Source of the DNA: Agrobacterium tumefaciens
Lineage (GTDB): Bacteria > Pseudomonadota > Alphaproteobacteria > Rhizobiales > Rhizobiaceae
Length of the DNA: 64,000 nt
Direction of reading: 5' to 3'
Assembly: GCA_017744915.1 (NCBI GenBank)
Contig: JAGIAH010000002.1
Span: forward strand, 496,001-560,000
Shown: positions 1 through 8,175 of the stretch, one piece after another
Position numbering within the stretch: the stretch's first letter is position 1
How the letters are laid out: each line of letters begins with the position of its first letter
The notes under the pieces: model-generated
Seen by the model: the letters and a program-made list of their open reading frames with translations, nothing else
Told to the model about the DNA's origin: nothing
The model's database searches: none
Made by a program: the position numbers and the translations under genes

Positions 1-519
1 GAAGCAGGTCCGTGCGATTTCCTCATCAACAGCGCCGGCATCAACGTGCTGGAAAGCGTACTGGACATGAGCGATGCGGGTTACGAAGCCGTGCTGGGCA
101 TCAACCTGCGCGCCGCGCTCGTCACCTGCCAGGAATTTGCCCGCGCCCGCGTCGCAAATGGCGGCGGCGGTGCCATCGTCAACATCACGTCCATTGCCGG
201 TCATCGCGGTTTTCAGGATCACCTGTGTTATGCGGCGTCGAAGGCCGGGCTTGAAGGCGCAACCCGCGTTCTCGCCAAGGAGCTTGGCCCCCACGGTATC
301 CGCGTCAACGCGGTTGCGCCGACCATCACGCTGACCGAGCTCGCTGCCGAAGCCTGGAACGATCCGGCCAAGAGCCAGCCGATGATGGTTCGTCATCCGC
401 TCAACCGTTTTGCCGAAGCGGAAGAGGTGGCGCAGAGCATTGCGCTGCTGCTCTCGGACGACAGCAAGATGATTTCCGGTGCCGTATTGCCCGTCGATGG
501 CGGTTTCCTCGCCGTTTGA
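1..519 (+). CDS. SDR family NAD(P)-dependent oxidoreductase, 3' part
   Basis: The frame is open from the first base, so the N-terminus and the Rossmann glycine motif lie outside the window; 172 residues remain. Numbering from the window edge, an NSAG motif is at 10-13, the catalytic Ser is about residue 64 (NITSIAG) and the YxxxK pair is Tyr77/Lys81. The usual C-terminal ending (GAVLPVDGGFL) is present. This is a classical short-chain dehydrogenase of the FabG/sugar-alcohol dehydrogenase type, expected to be a soluble cytoplasmic enzyme. The substrate cannot be told from this part; DGG endings are common in polyol and sugar-acid dehydrogenases of rhizobia. Family assignment is firm, function is open. 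Confidence 0.93.
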   Translation, partial: EAGPCDFLINSAGINVLESVLDMSDAGYEAVLGINLRAALVTCQEFARARVANGGGGAIVNITSIAGHRGFQDHLCYAASKAGLEGATRVLAKELGPHGIRVNAVAPTITLTELAAEAWNDPAKSQPMMVRHPLNRFAEAEEVAQSIALLLSDDSKMISGAVLPVDGGFLAV

Positions 520-535
520 CGCGCAAGCGCTTGCC

Positions 536-576
536 CGAAAAATAAAAGAACGCTCGGCAAACAGCCGGGCGCTCTT
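536..576 (-). terminator. Rho-independent terminator of the PRC-barrel gene
   Basis: On the minus strand, about 20 nt past the PRC-barrel stop codon, an imperfect 13-bp stem (546-558 with 564-576, 5-nt loop) is followed by a T-rich run (TTTTATTTTT, complement of 536-547). It separates this gene from the convergent SDR gene. Confidence 0.75.
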
Positions 577-596
577 CTGGATCAGTCACAATGTAA

Positions 597-893
597 TTAA
601 TGACGATGCTCAGGCATGTCCTTAAGCTGGTCCTTGGTCCATGAGGTCACTGCGTGGACCTCCCCGTCCTCGTCCCGCATGAAATCGAGATCGCTGATCG
701 GCACCGCGACGGGTTTTGCGCCGATGCCGAGAAAGCCGCCGACATCGATGATCGCGGTGGTGCCGGCGCCAACACCATGGACATGATCGACCTTGCCGAC
801 CTTGTGATCGTCCGCGCCATAAACGGTGGCGCCTTCAAGAACGGATGGCGTGAGTTCGGTTTCAACCAGACGAACGTGATTGCTGTGGTCCAT
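597..893 (-). CDS. PRC-barrel domain protein
   Basis: A small protein of 98 residues. The first two thirds match a PRC-barrel: LEGATVYGADDHKVGKV, then a strand with IIDVGGFLGIGAKPVAVP. PRC-barrel proteins are small beta-barrels tied to RNA processing or, in alphaproteobacteria, to stress-related envelope functions; the exact role here is unknown. I start at the ATG at 893 because AGGAGA lies just upstream; a longer frame to 986 has no ribosome site and an unlikely Cys/Arg-rich head. It ends in a His-rich tail (MPEHRH). The gene stands alone, has its own terminator and faces away from the export lipoprotein gene across a 271-bp gap with no clear motif. Confidence 0.85.
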   Translation of the reverse strand: MDHSNHVRLVETELTPSVLEGATVYGADDHKVGKVDHVHGVGAGTTAIIDVGGFLGIGAKPVAVPISDLDFMRDEDGEVHAVTSWTKDQLKDMPEHRH

Positions 894-1164
894 TGTTTTT
901 TCTCCTGTCTTGGTGTGCAGAAAGCTAACTCCCGCACTGCAAAACCGTTCCATCCAATCTCCTCGGCGCCGGCAGGAGCAGGCCACTTATTTCTCATCGG
1001 TACATTGTTGGGGTCGGTGAGGGAACACTTTGGAAAAGGTTGCGGAATGGTCACACCTTTTCGCCGGAAGACAAGTTTTCGCTAAATTGCAACCGCTAAA
1101 GTTGTTGCGATGACGTGTTTGGATGTTATCTCTGCGTCAGGTTGAATCATCAAGGGGATGAGGG

Positions 1165-2301
1165 ATGAAGAAGTTGGGGGCGGTTTTGCTGGTGGCTCTT
1201 TTGAGCGCATGTGCAAAGCCATCTGACGGGCCGACCGCGGGCAATATCCGGTCTGCGACCTTCCCTCGAACCAACGAAAAAATTCCCGTCATCGAGCTTG
1301 CAAATGCACCGGCGGCTACGGTTTCCGCCGGCAGCCTGCAAAACGCTTCCGGTCCCGGCCTCACCGCGCTTCGCAATACCGGCTATAACGCCCAGAGACT
1401 GCGGCGCGGCGACGTGATCGACATCACCGTGCTGGATACGGGTGAAGACGGTCTTTTCTCCCCGACGCAGAGCAAGACGCTCAATCTCGGCCGCTTTACC
1501 GTGGATCAAAGCGGCTCGGTCAATATTCCCTTCGTCGGCAAGCAGAGGGTTATTGATTCCACGCCCGAAGGGCTGCAATCACAGGTCGTCGCCGGGCTCA
1601 AGGGATCGGCCGTTAATCCGCAGGCCGTGGTCACCGTCGTCGACAAGCCGACGAGCGCCGTCATGCTCAGCGGTGCGGTGAAGACACCCGGAAAGATCGT
1701 GCTCACCGCCCGTCAGGAGCGTGTGCTCGACGCGCTCAACCAGGCCGGTGGTCCGACTGTCGCTCCGGGCGCGGCCAACGTCACGATCGTTCGCGGCTCC
1801 CAGAGAGCCAGCGCGCCGCTTGACCGCGTCATGCGGGAAGACCGTCAGAACATCCGCCTTTCACCGGATGATCAGATCATGATCGATGGCGATGCGGCGA
1901 GCTACACGGCGCTTGGCGCTTTCAAGAGCGCCGGGGAATTCCAGTTCGAAACCGGAAAGCTGACCCTGGCGCAGGCCGTCGGCCGTGCTGGCGGATTGCT
2001 GGATGACCGCGCCGATGCGCGCAACGTTTATGTGTTCCGCAACGAGATCATTCAGGTTCCGGCGGCCTCTGCGCCGGGCGCGAAAGGCCCGGTCGCTACG
2101 GCCACGAGCATGCGGCCGGTGATCTATCACGTCAACATGCGGGACGCTTCCAGTATCGCACTCATGCAGCTCTTCCAGATGCAGAAGGGCGACGTGCTTT
2201 ATGCCAGCAATGCGCCGCTGGTGGATTCGGCCAAGCTCCTGACCGTGTTCCAGAAAAGCGCGCCGACGGCGGCCGCCCCTCTGCCTGGCAGCAGCAACTG
2301 A
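1165..2301 (+). CDS. Polysaccharide export outer-membrane lipoprotein (Wza/OPX family)
   Basis: 378 residues. The N-terminus is a lipoprotein signal with lipobox LSAC (Cys16). A poly_export domain follows (LRRGDVIDITVLDTG to VTVVDKP, about residues 78-165), then one or two SLBB-like repeats (VMLSGAVKTPGKIVLTA; YTALGAFKSAGEFQFETGKLTLAQAVGRAGGL). Proteins of this kind form the outer-membrane exit channel for capsular or exopolysaccharide. No polymerase or Wzc-like partner lies next to it, so its polymer is unknown and it may serve a remote cluster. Its 3' end is 8 bp from the 3' end of the convergent T6SS operon, so the two transcripts must meet head-on. Family is clear, substrate is not. Confidence 0.88.
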   Translation: MKKLGAVLLVALLSACAKPSDGPTAGNIRSATFPRTNEKIPVIELANAPAATVSAGSLQNASGPGLTALRNTGYNAQRLRRGDVIDITVLDTGEDGLFSPTQSKTLNLGRFTVDQSGSVNIPFVGKQRVIDSTPEGLQSQVVAGLKGSAVNPQAVVTVVDKPTSAVMLSGAVKTPGKIVLTARQERVLDALNQAGGPTVAPGAANVTIVRGSQRASAPLDRVMREDRQNIRLSPDDQIMIDGDAASYTALGAFKSAGEFQFETGKLTLAQAVGRAGGLLDDRADARNVYVFRNEIIQVPAASAPGAKGPVATATSMRPVIYHVNMRDASSIALMQLFQMQKGDVLYASNAPLVDSAKLLTVFQKSAPTAAAPLPGSSN

Positions 2302-2309
2302 AGTCAAGG

Positions 2310-3209
2310 TTAGAGAAGCCGTAGCGCGTCCATGGCGGATTGCGGACGGAGAGCGGGATCGTCACGGCTGCAGGCATCGGAAAAGTGCGAAAGCCTGTCC
2401 GTTGCCGCCCTGTCGCCTGTTTCGATGAGCCGCGCAGCAAGCCGCCCGACTGAAAATATGTCCTGACTTGGCTTGGCTGCTGCCCCGTCTCGCTGTTCCG
2501 GCGCGGCAAACCCGGCCGATGCGGCAAAGGCCATGCCCCGCTCCGCATGTTTTTGACCGATCTCCAGTGCAATGCCGAAATCACCGAGCCTGCCGGTTTC
2601 GTAATCACCGTCCTGCAGCAGGATATTGGCGGGTGTCACATCGCAATGGACATATCCGCGCGCATGCAGGGCACTCAGGCCTTCCAGCACGCGGCGAAGG
2701 ATGAGGGTTACATTCTGCGCCGTGATCGGCCGGGCGGCCGATGCCAGCGATTGCGGAAACCAAGGCTGTAGAAGCCCCGGCCGGCCATCGGGCAATCGCA
2801 GCAGCATGGATGTTTCCAGCAGACACGGATGGCGAAGGGCCAAGCCGATCCGGGCTTCCTCCCGCAGTCTTTGCAGCAGCGCCGCGTCGTCTCTCATTGC
2901 CGGCGGCGCTGTTTTCAGGGCATGAAGGGAGCCGAGATCGCGGTGTCGCAGCAGGAGCAACAGCGTGGTTTCGCTTTCATAGGCCGTGCCCTCGACGGAA
3001 AAACTGTCGGCGATCCATTCGGGTTTCGCGGCGGAAAAATGCGAGACCTTTCGATCCAGCGCATGTCTTATCTGGTCGATCAGGTCTTTCTGCTCTTCAG
3101 CGGGCCGCTCTCGGATGCCGTCATGGCGAATGCTTTGCCACAACTCCGAAAAGCGCTCGCTCACCTGCGGATAAACGGGGCTTCGGCCCTCCCGTTCACC
3201 CTCGCTCAT
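2310..3209 (-). CDS. ppkA: T6SS threonine kinase PpkA
   Basis: 299 residues, a Hanks-type Ser/Thr kinase without transmembrane or periplasmic part. Visible motifs: candidate ATP-binding Lys99 (HALKTA), catalytic loop HCDVTPANILL (188-198) with Asp190 and Asn195, and DFG at 210-212. The catalytic loop has HCD instead of HRD, so it is a non-RD kinase. In A. fabrum C58 this enzyme is known to phosphorylate TssL on Thr14, which recruits Fha and switches secretion on. It is the last gene of the operon and overlaps tagF-pppA by 14 bp. I start at the ATG at 3209; a TTG 12 bp upstream is possible. The C-terminus looks slightly short for a full kinase C-lobe but the frame is intact. Confidence 0.93.
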   Translation of the reverse strand: MSEGEREGRSPVYPQVSERFSELWQSIRHDGIRERPAEEQKDLIDQIRHALDRKVSHFSAAKPEWIADSFSVEGTAYESETTLLLLLRHRDLGSLHALKTAPPAMRDDAALLQRLREEARIGLALRHPCLLETSMLLRLPDGRPGLLQPWFPQSLASAARPITAQNVTLILRRVLEGLSALHARGYVHCDVTPANILLQDGDYETGRLGDFGIALEIGQKHAERGMAFAASAGFAAPEQRDGAAAKPSQDIFSVGRLAARLIETGDRAATDRLSHFSDACSRDDPALRPQSAMDALRLL

Positions 3210-4605
3210 GCTCGTTTCCAATCACGATTGCGCTGATATTTTCGCGTGCGTTTTCGATCAGCGCCTCCTGTATCAGGGCACTGGCGCAATCCTTGACCGG
3301 CGTGCTGCTGATGATTTCGGCGATCGTCCGTTCTTTCAGCAAGTGCACCAGCGGGTAACTGCACAGCAGCAGGCGGTCCTGCTCGCCCCAATCCTCATAA
3401 ACAATATCCGGCCGGAACTGCTGGGAAAGTCCGACACATTGGGACAGCTGCTTTTTCATGCCGATAATGACGTGATCGCGGGAAAGCAGATGCATCGTTC
3501 CGTTTTTCAGCAGATAGGCGCGCGCATCACCAGACCATATTATGCCCAGCCTTCCGTCGATGATATGGGCGATGACGGTGCTGGCGGTTGGCCTGCTGTC
3601 TGTGCCGGCGCTCTGTCTCGACAGGAGAAGGCTGTTGACGGTGCCGAGTTTGCCCCTGATCTGCTGCGCCATCATCTCCGCATTTTCGGCATCCGGCGTT
3701 TCCGCCAGAATATTGGTCACCAGACGTGCGGCTTCCACGGCGCCGTGCGTATCGCCCTGTCCGTCGGCTATGGCGAAAAGAGAAGGCTTTTGTGAAACGA
3801 ACAGCGAATCCGCATTGAGGGAAAGCCGTGTTCCGGCATGTGTCGCATAGCTGTAGACGACCGATGACGATGGCTGCATGGCCGGCGGCGCGGGCCGCAC
3901 CGTGGCAGTGGGCTCAGGTTTCACATCACCCGGCGACACCGCCCTTGCAGCGCTTGCTGCGTCTTCATCGCCCTTCACCGCTATCTCGCTGAACAGGCGC
4001 ATGAAATCGGAGGCCTTCGGCTTGCCGTCGAATTTGTGTCCGCGTGCGCGGCGGCTCTGCGGATCGATATGCCACCAGAGGCTTGTCGGCATGCGGTCAC
4101 GCATCATATCCGGTTCGTCGTCATCTGCCCGCGGCTTCGGCAGACGCAGCTTTTTGACGGCGGCATTGAACCGGGACATGTCGAAATCACCGGTCATGGA
4201 TGTTTCGGCGAGAGCCTCGGCTGCCATGAACCAGGTATCGTCGAGGTAGAGCGTTCTCGGATGTTTCCGGAAACCGTTGAGCTGGGCAATGATCGCAAGC
4301 GGATATTTCCGCCCCACCCGGTCAGCGCTCGGCACCAGCACGCCCACATAGGCACAATTTCCCCATATGCCCCTTTCGACGATGAAACGGATGGGCGGGG
4401 ATGACGAGAATATCGCCGGCCAGCGACCGGAAAACATTTCCGCGCAGGCATGCAGGCCGGATCGCATCCAGTCGTCGAAAATGCTGATCAATTCCCGTTC
4501 GAGGCCATCGGAGATAAAATCGCCGTGGCTGGGTATCTTGCCGAAGAAACCGATGCGGTCGCTCTCCGCAGCGGTTTCCGCAGGTCTTGTTGCCTGATTG
4601 GCCAT
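3196..4605 (-). CDS. tagF-pppA: TagF-PppA fusion: T6SS post-translational repressor with PP2C-like domain
   Basis: 469 residues. Residues about 18-170 are a TagF (DUF2094) domain (IGFFGKIPSHGDFISDGL near its start); from about 245 a PP2C-type phosphatase fold follows (NADSLF, AIADGQGD, IIWSGDARAYLL). In other species TagF and PppA are separate proteins that hold the T6SS off; the fusion is typical of Agrobacterium-type clusters. Two expected PP2C metal ligands are changed: the SDG motif reads LLLCSYPLV, and the late DN motif reads ENISAIVI. The ATG has no ribosome site of its own and overlaps the stop of a 14-codon leader (TGATG at 4604-4608), which suggests coupled translation. It follows tssM after 81 bp. 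Confidence 0.93.
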   Translation of the reverse strand: MANQATRPAETAAESDRIGFFGKIPSHGDFISDGLERELISIFDDWMRSGLHACAEMFSGRWPAIFSSSPPIRFIVERGIWGNCAYVGVLVPSADRVGRKYPLAIIAQLNGFRKHPRTLYLDDTWFMAAEALAETSMTGDFDMSRFNAAVKKLRLPKPRADDDEPDMMRDRMPTSLWWHIDPQSRRARGHKFDGKPKASDFMRLFSEIAVKGDEDAASAARAVSPGDVKPEPTATVRPAPPAMQPSSSVVYSYATHAGTRLSLNADSLFVSQKPSLFAIADGQGDTHGAVEAARLVTNILAETPDAENAEMMAQQIRGKLGTVNSLLLSRQSAGTDSRPTASTVIAHIIDGRLGIIWSGDARAYLLKNGTMHLLSRDHVIIGMKKQLSQCVGLSQQFRPDIVYEDWGEQDRLLLCSYPLVHLLKERTIAEIISSTPVKDCASALIQEALIENARENISAIVIGNEHERG

Positions 4606-4649
4606 CAGACACGAACGATCCGGGTGGCTCTTGTCATCGCTGTCATCAT
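4605..4649 (-). CDS. Putative 14-codon leader peptide coupled to tagF-pppA
   Basis: In the 81-bp gap between tssM and tagF-pppA, a strong ribosome site GGAGGGG (complement of 4654-4660) lies 4 nt before ATGATG. This opens a short frame, MMTAMTRATRIVRV, whose TGA overlaps the tagF ATG. The tagF start has no Shine-Dalgarno sequence of its own. The arrangement is seen directly; that the peptide is made only to deliver ribosomes to tagF is inference. Alternatively it is just a ribosome entry site with a chance frame. Confidence 0.45.
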   Translation of the reverse strand: MMTAMTRATRIVRV

Positions 4650-4686
4650 AAATCCCCTCCGTTGCAAATCCATGCGCCGCCCGCCG

Positions 4687-7600
4687 TTAAAATTGCTGCG
4701 GGCAGGCAAAGCTCGACATTGCCTCCAGCCTGAATGGATTGAGAACCGAACCGAACTGGATATCGAATTCGGCCGCCTGACCGCCATTATCAAACCGCAC
4801 CCGCAAAAGATCGCCGGACTGGCTTTCGATATTGGCGCCGTCGAACAGGCGGAATGGCGACCAGTCGCCGTTTTCCGTCTTGGCCTGCTGCCAGCCGCCC
4901 GGCTGGAATGCGATGCGGGACAGGCTGGCCGTGTTCTCGCGGGATGGCCAGGTGATCGACTTCGCCTGAATCGGACCGTGATAATAAACGACCCGCTCAC
5001 CCTCGATTTCCAGCATCACGGCGCTTGAGGCATTGGTGAGCGAAACCGGTTTGACATTGATCGAGACCGCCGGCGTCTCGCTGCCGTTCGGGAAGAAGGC
5101 GCGCGAAATCTTGTCGGCATTTTCGAACTGGGCAATGGCGCTGCTCGGAATGCCGGGGGCGCCGAAGGTGCCTTTCCAGCTCCAGGGGGTGGTCGTCCTG
5201 TCGACGAAAGGCTCCATGCGCTGCTTGAAGAAGCTCTGGAAAACGCCGGTCGGGCCGAACAGCCGTGTGAAATCCGCGATCGCGACATCGCGGGAGGACG
5301 ACCTGTCGAAAGGGTAACGCCCCGTCACGATCGAAGAGCACAGGGAGGCCGCATCCGCTGCCCAGAGTTCGGCAATGCGGCCGCGTGCGGATTTCACCGC
5401 AAGCGAACCGACATCGGCAGCGACGCCCGCCACCCAGACGTCGAGAGGCGCCGGCAAATCCCGTGCCTGCTGCAAAAGATCCTGGTTCGCCTTGGTCAGC
5501 TGGCTGTCCACATCGAACACCTTGGCAACCTCGTCGGATGTGGTTGCCGAGCGGGCAAGCTGCTCGTTCAGCACCTTGAAATGCGCAAGCAGCTGTTCGG
5601 CCGGGGTTCCAGCAGCCTTGCCGCCAGCGGTTTCCCCGCTTGCCGCCGGTGCGGTGACCTTGGCCGCCAGCATGTCCCGCAATCTTGCATAAGGATCGGC
5701 GGCGTTGACGGTGGCGGCGAGAACGGTTGCCGTTGCGTCGCCTTCGGCGGCGGAGGCGAGGCTGGTCGGATTTTCTCCCACATTGGGGCGCAGATCGGTG
5801 GCATTGGCGATCGATTTTGCCGCCTCCGCCAGGATGTTGCGCTCATTGGCTAGCGCGCGGGTCGTTTCCACCGCATCGCCGAGGGTCTGGGAAGGCTTGA
5901 CCCGAAGATCCGCGAGGGTATCGGCCCATTTTTTCTCGAACCGGTCGAAATAGATTTGCAATGCAGCCTGCGCCACCTGCTCCACTGTTGCACCACGGAT
6001 CGCATCGTCGGAGCCGCGCACCCACCCTTCGGAAAGTGCGACACGCGCCGCGTGGGCAATCTGCGGAATGACGACGGTGCGATATCCTTCCGCCGTGAAA
6101 AGGCCTTCTACGCCGTCCGCCATCGGCGCCTTGCTGCGGCGTTCGAAGGCGCGCTCACCAAGTGGGCCGAAGGCCGTGGCGGGTGTCCATTCCATCAGCT
6201 CCTGCGCCTGCGGGAGGCCGGCGAGAATATCATAGGCGCGCGTGCCGACCGCCTGATCGCGAATGGTTTCGCGGGCGGTGGCGATGAGCCGCGCATCGAG
6301 CTCTATCGGGGCGAGCACGCCATCCGCCAGCGCGCTGGCGTGCTGGTTGAGCGCCTCTCTCGCTGCCGCCCTTCCGTCACCCGAATAAAGGGATGCGAAC
6401 ATCTGGTGGGTCTGCATGGTCAGGAAATCCCGGTCCAGCGCGCCCATTCCGCCGAGCATTCCATAGAGTTTCAGCGAATTGAAAGTGCGGGTGATATCCT
6501 TTTCGTCCTTCAGCTGCTTCTGCAGCTGCACGATCATGCGTGGCAGCAGAAGGGCGTTAAGCGCGCGCTGATAGGCATCACGCTGCCGCCCGGCAATCTT
6601 GTCTTCCTGATCGAGACCGAAGCTGACATTCCACACGCGCTCACGGGCAAAGCCGGAATTGACATCGCGCAGATTGTCGAGTGCCGGAAGGATGCGCAGG
6701 AAATCGGCGTCGGAGACATCCCGCACGGGAATGCCCTGAACGAGCTGCTCATAAGCGCCGAGCTTGCGATCTGCTTCCGCCAGTGCCTGGGTATTGGCGA
6801 AATAGGTGAAAATCCAGCCGGTGAAAACAACGGCGATCGCGACGGCGCAAGCCGCATAAGCAATGCGCCGGACCAGCAGCTGCCGTCTCGAAAGGCGCTT
6901 GTCGCGCATTACCAGCGCGGCCTCGGGGAAGATGACGTCCTTGAAGAGCCTGGACAGGAAGTAGCTTCGGCGGGCTTTGGAAGCGCTGACGGATCGTTCC
7001 GTTTCCGCCTGTGTTCCCGAAGCGAGATAGACACCGCGCAGAAGCGGCGCTTCGATCAGGGGGGAGCTTGCGCAAAGCTCGGTCAGAGCCTCGTGCAGCC
7101 GGTCCTTCAATCGTGCGAGTTCCGCCGGGAAACGGAAGATGCGTCCGCGAATCTCGGCGTTCTGCTCCTGTTGCAGGCGTTCGATCAGCATCGCACCGAC
7201 ACGCTGTTGCAGCAGTTCGAGCTCTTCCGTCAGGCGTTGTGGCAGGTCTTTCGCGGAATAGCTTTCCTCCAGCTTGAAGGTTGTGCCCCAGACCTGCTGG
7301 CGGTCGGTCTTGTTGAAACCGTCGAAGAATTCCACGAAACCATTCAGCAGGTCGGCCTTCGTCAGCACGATATAGACCGGCACGCGGGCATGCAGATATT
7401 CATCCAGTTCCGAAAGCCGCTGACGGATGGAGCGGAGTTCCTGCCGCTGCTCTTCCGGATCGCGGGTGAGAAGATCGGGGATGGACAAGGTGACCAGTGC
7501 GCCATTGATCGGTTGCGAACGGCGATATCGCCTCAAAAGCCCAAGGAAACCCTCCCAGCCGGCTTTCGAAGAGCCGTCGAGATCGTCCTGCGTGGTATAG

Positions 7601-8175
7601 CGGCCAGCCGTGTCGATCAAAATCGCTTCGTCGGCGAACCACCAGTTGCAGTTGCGCGTGCCGCCGATGCCTTTGACCGCATTTTCGCCGAGTGCGTCGC
7701 CAAGGGGAAATTGCAGGCCGGAATTGGTCAGCGCGGTCGTCTTGCCGGAGCCCGGTGCGCCGAAGATCACATACCAGGGCAGGTCGTAAATATAACCGAA
7801 GCGCTTTTTCGTGACGCGCCGCAGCAGCGCCAGCGCTTCCTTCAGCCGTGTCTGGATTTCGCCGATTTCAGCCTGCCGGTTGGCCAGAGCCTCCCGCTCG
7901 ATGCTGTCGACGAGTTCCTTGTCCTGCTTGCGGCCGCGGTAAATCGTGACGGCGATATAAACCAGCCAGATGGCGACAACGATGCCGATGGCGATGAGGC
8001 GGGATTGTGTCGTGCCGAGCGGCTTGAAACCGCCGAGCGCAATTAAATAGCCGTAGAACCAGATGACGACGCAGAGCGCGATTACCCAGAGAAGTGACAG
8101 GAAGCGGCGTCCGACGAGGGCCGCGTAGCTGTCGACATAGGAACGGATCGAATAAAAATAACTCAGCGGATTCAT
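4687..8175 (-). CDS. tssM: T6SS membrane complex protein TssM (IcmF)
   Basis: 1162 residues, normal for IcmF/TssM. Two N-terminal membrane helices (about 25-48 and 60-79) lead into a cytoplasmic GTPase-like domain with an intact Walker A, GAPGSGKT, at 139-146; a third helix is near 440-460; the long C-terminal part is periplasmic. TssM spans the inner membrane with TssL and energises or gates the tail-firing machine. Walker A is intact here, in line with the reported ATPase role of TssM in Agrobacterium. The start overlaps the tssL stop by 4 bp (ATGA). The cluster has no TssJ lipoprotein, the usual outer-membrane partner of the TssM C-terminus. Confidence 0.97.
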   Translation of the reverse strand: MNPLSYFYSIRSYVDSYAALVGRRFLSLLWVIALCVVIWFYGYLIALGGFKPLGTTQSRLIAIGIVVAIWLVYIAVTIYRGRKQDKELVDSIEREALANRQAEIGEIQTRLKEALALLRRVTKKRFGYIYDLPWYVIFGAPGSGKTTALTNSGLQFPLGDALGENAVKGIGGTRNCNWWFADEAILIDTAGRYTTQDDLDGSSKAGWEGFLGLLRRYRRSQPINGALVTLSIPDLLTRDPEEQRQELRSIRQRLSELDEYLHARVPVYIVLTKADLLNGFVEFFDGFNKTDRQQVWGTTFKLEESYSAKDLPQRLTEELELLQQRVGAMLIERLQQEQNAEIRGRIFRFPAELARLKDRLHEALTELCASSPLIEAPLLRGVYLASGTQAETERSVSASKARRSYFLSRLFKDVIFPEAALVMRDKRLSRRQLLVRRIAYAACAVAIAVVFTGWIFTYFANTQALAEADRKLGAYEQLVQGIPVRDVSDADFLRILPALDNLRDVNSGFARERVWNVSFGLDQEDKIAGRQRDAYQRALNALLLPRMIVQLQKQLKDEKDITRTFNSLKLYGMLGGMGALDRDFLTMQTHQMFASLYSGDGRAAAREALNQHASALADGVLAPIELDARLIATARETIRDQAVGTRAYDILAGLPQAQELMEWTPATAFGPLGERAFERRSKAPMADGVEGLFTAEGYRTVVIPQIAHAARVALSEGWVRGSDDAIRGATVEQVAQAALQIYFDRFEKKWADTLADLRVKPSQTLGDAVETTRALANERNILAEAAKSIANATDLRPNVGENPTSLASAAEGDATATVLAATVNAADPYARLRDMLAAKVTAPAASGETAGGKAAGTPAEQLLAHFKVLNEQLARSATTSDEVAKVFDVDSQLTKANQDLLQQARDLPAPLDVWVAGVAADVGSLAVKSARGRIAELWAADAASLCSSIVTGRYPFDRSSSRDVAIADFTRLFGPTGVFQSFFKQRMEPFVDRTTTPWSWKGTFGAPGIPSSAIAQFENADKISRAFFPNGSETPAVSINVKPVSLTNASSAVMLEIEGERVVYYHGPIQAKSITWPSRENTASLSRIAFQPGGWQQAKTENGDWSPFRLFDGANIESQSGDLLRVRFDNGGQAAEFDIQFGSVLNPFRLEAMSSFACPQQF

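Noticed and set aside
5956-8046. A 696-codon plus-strand frame opposite tssM
   Set aside because: It lies wholly inside a clear tssM, has no motif or ribosome site, and is what GC-rich codon bias produces on the opposite strand.
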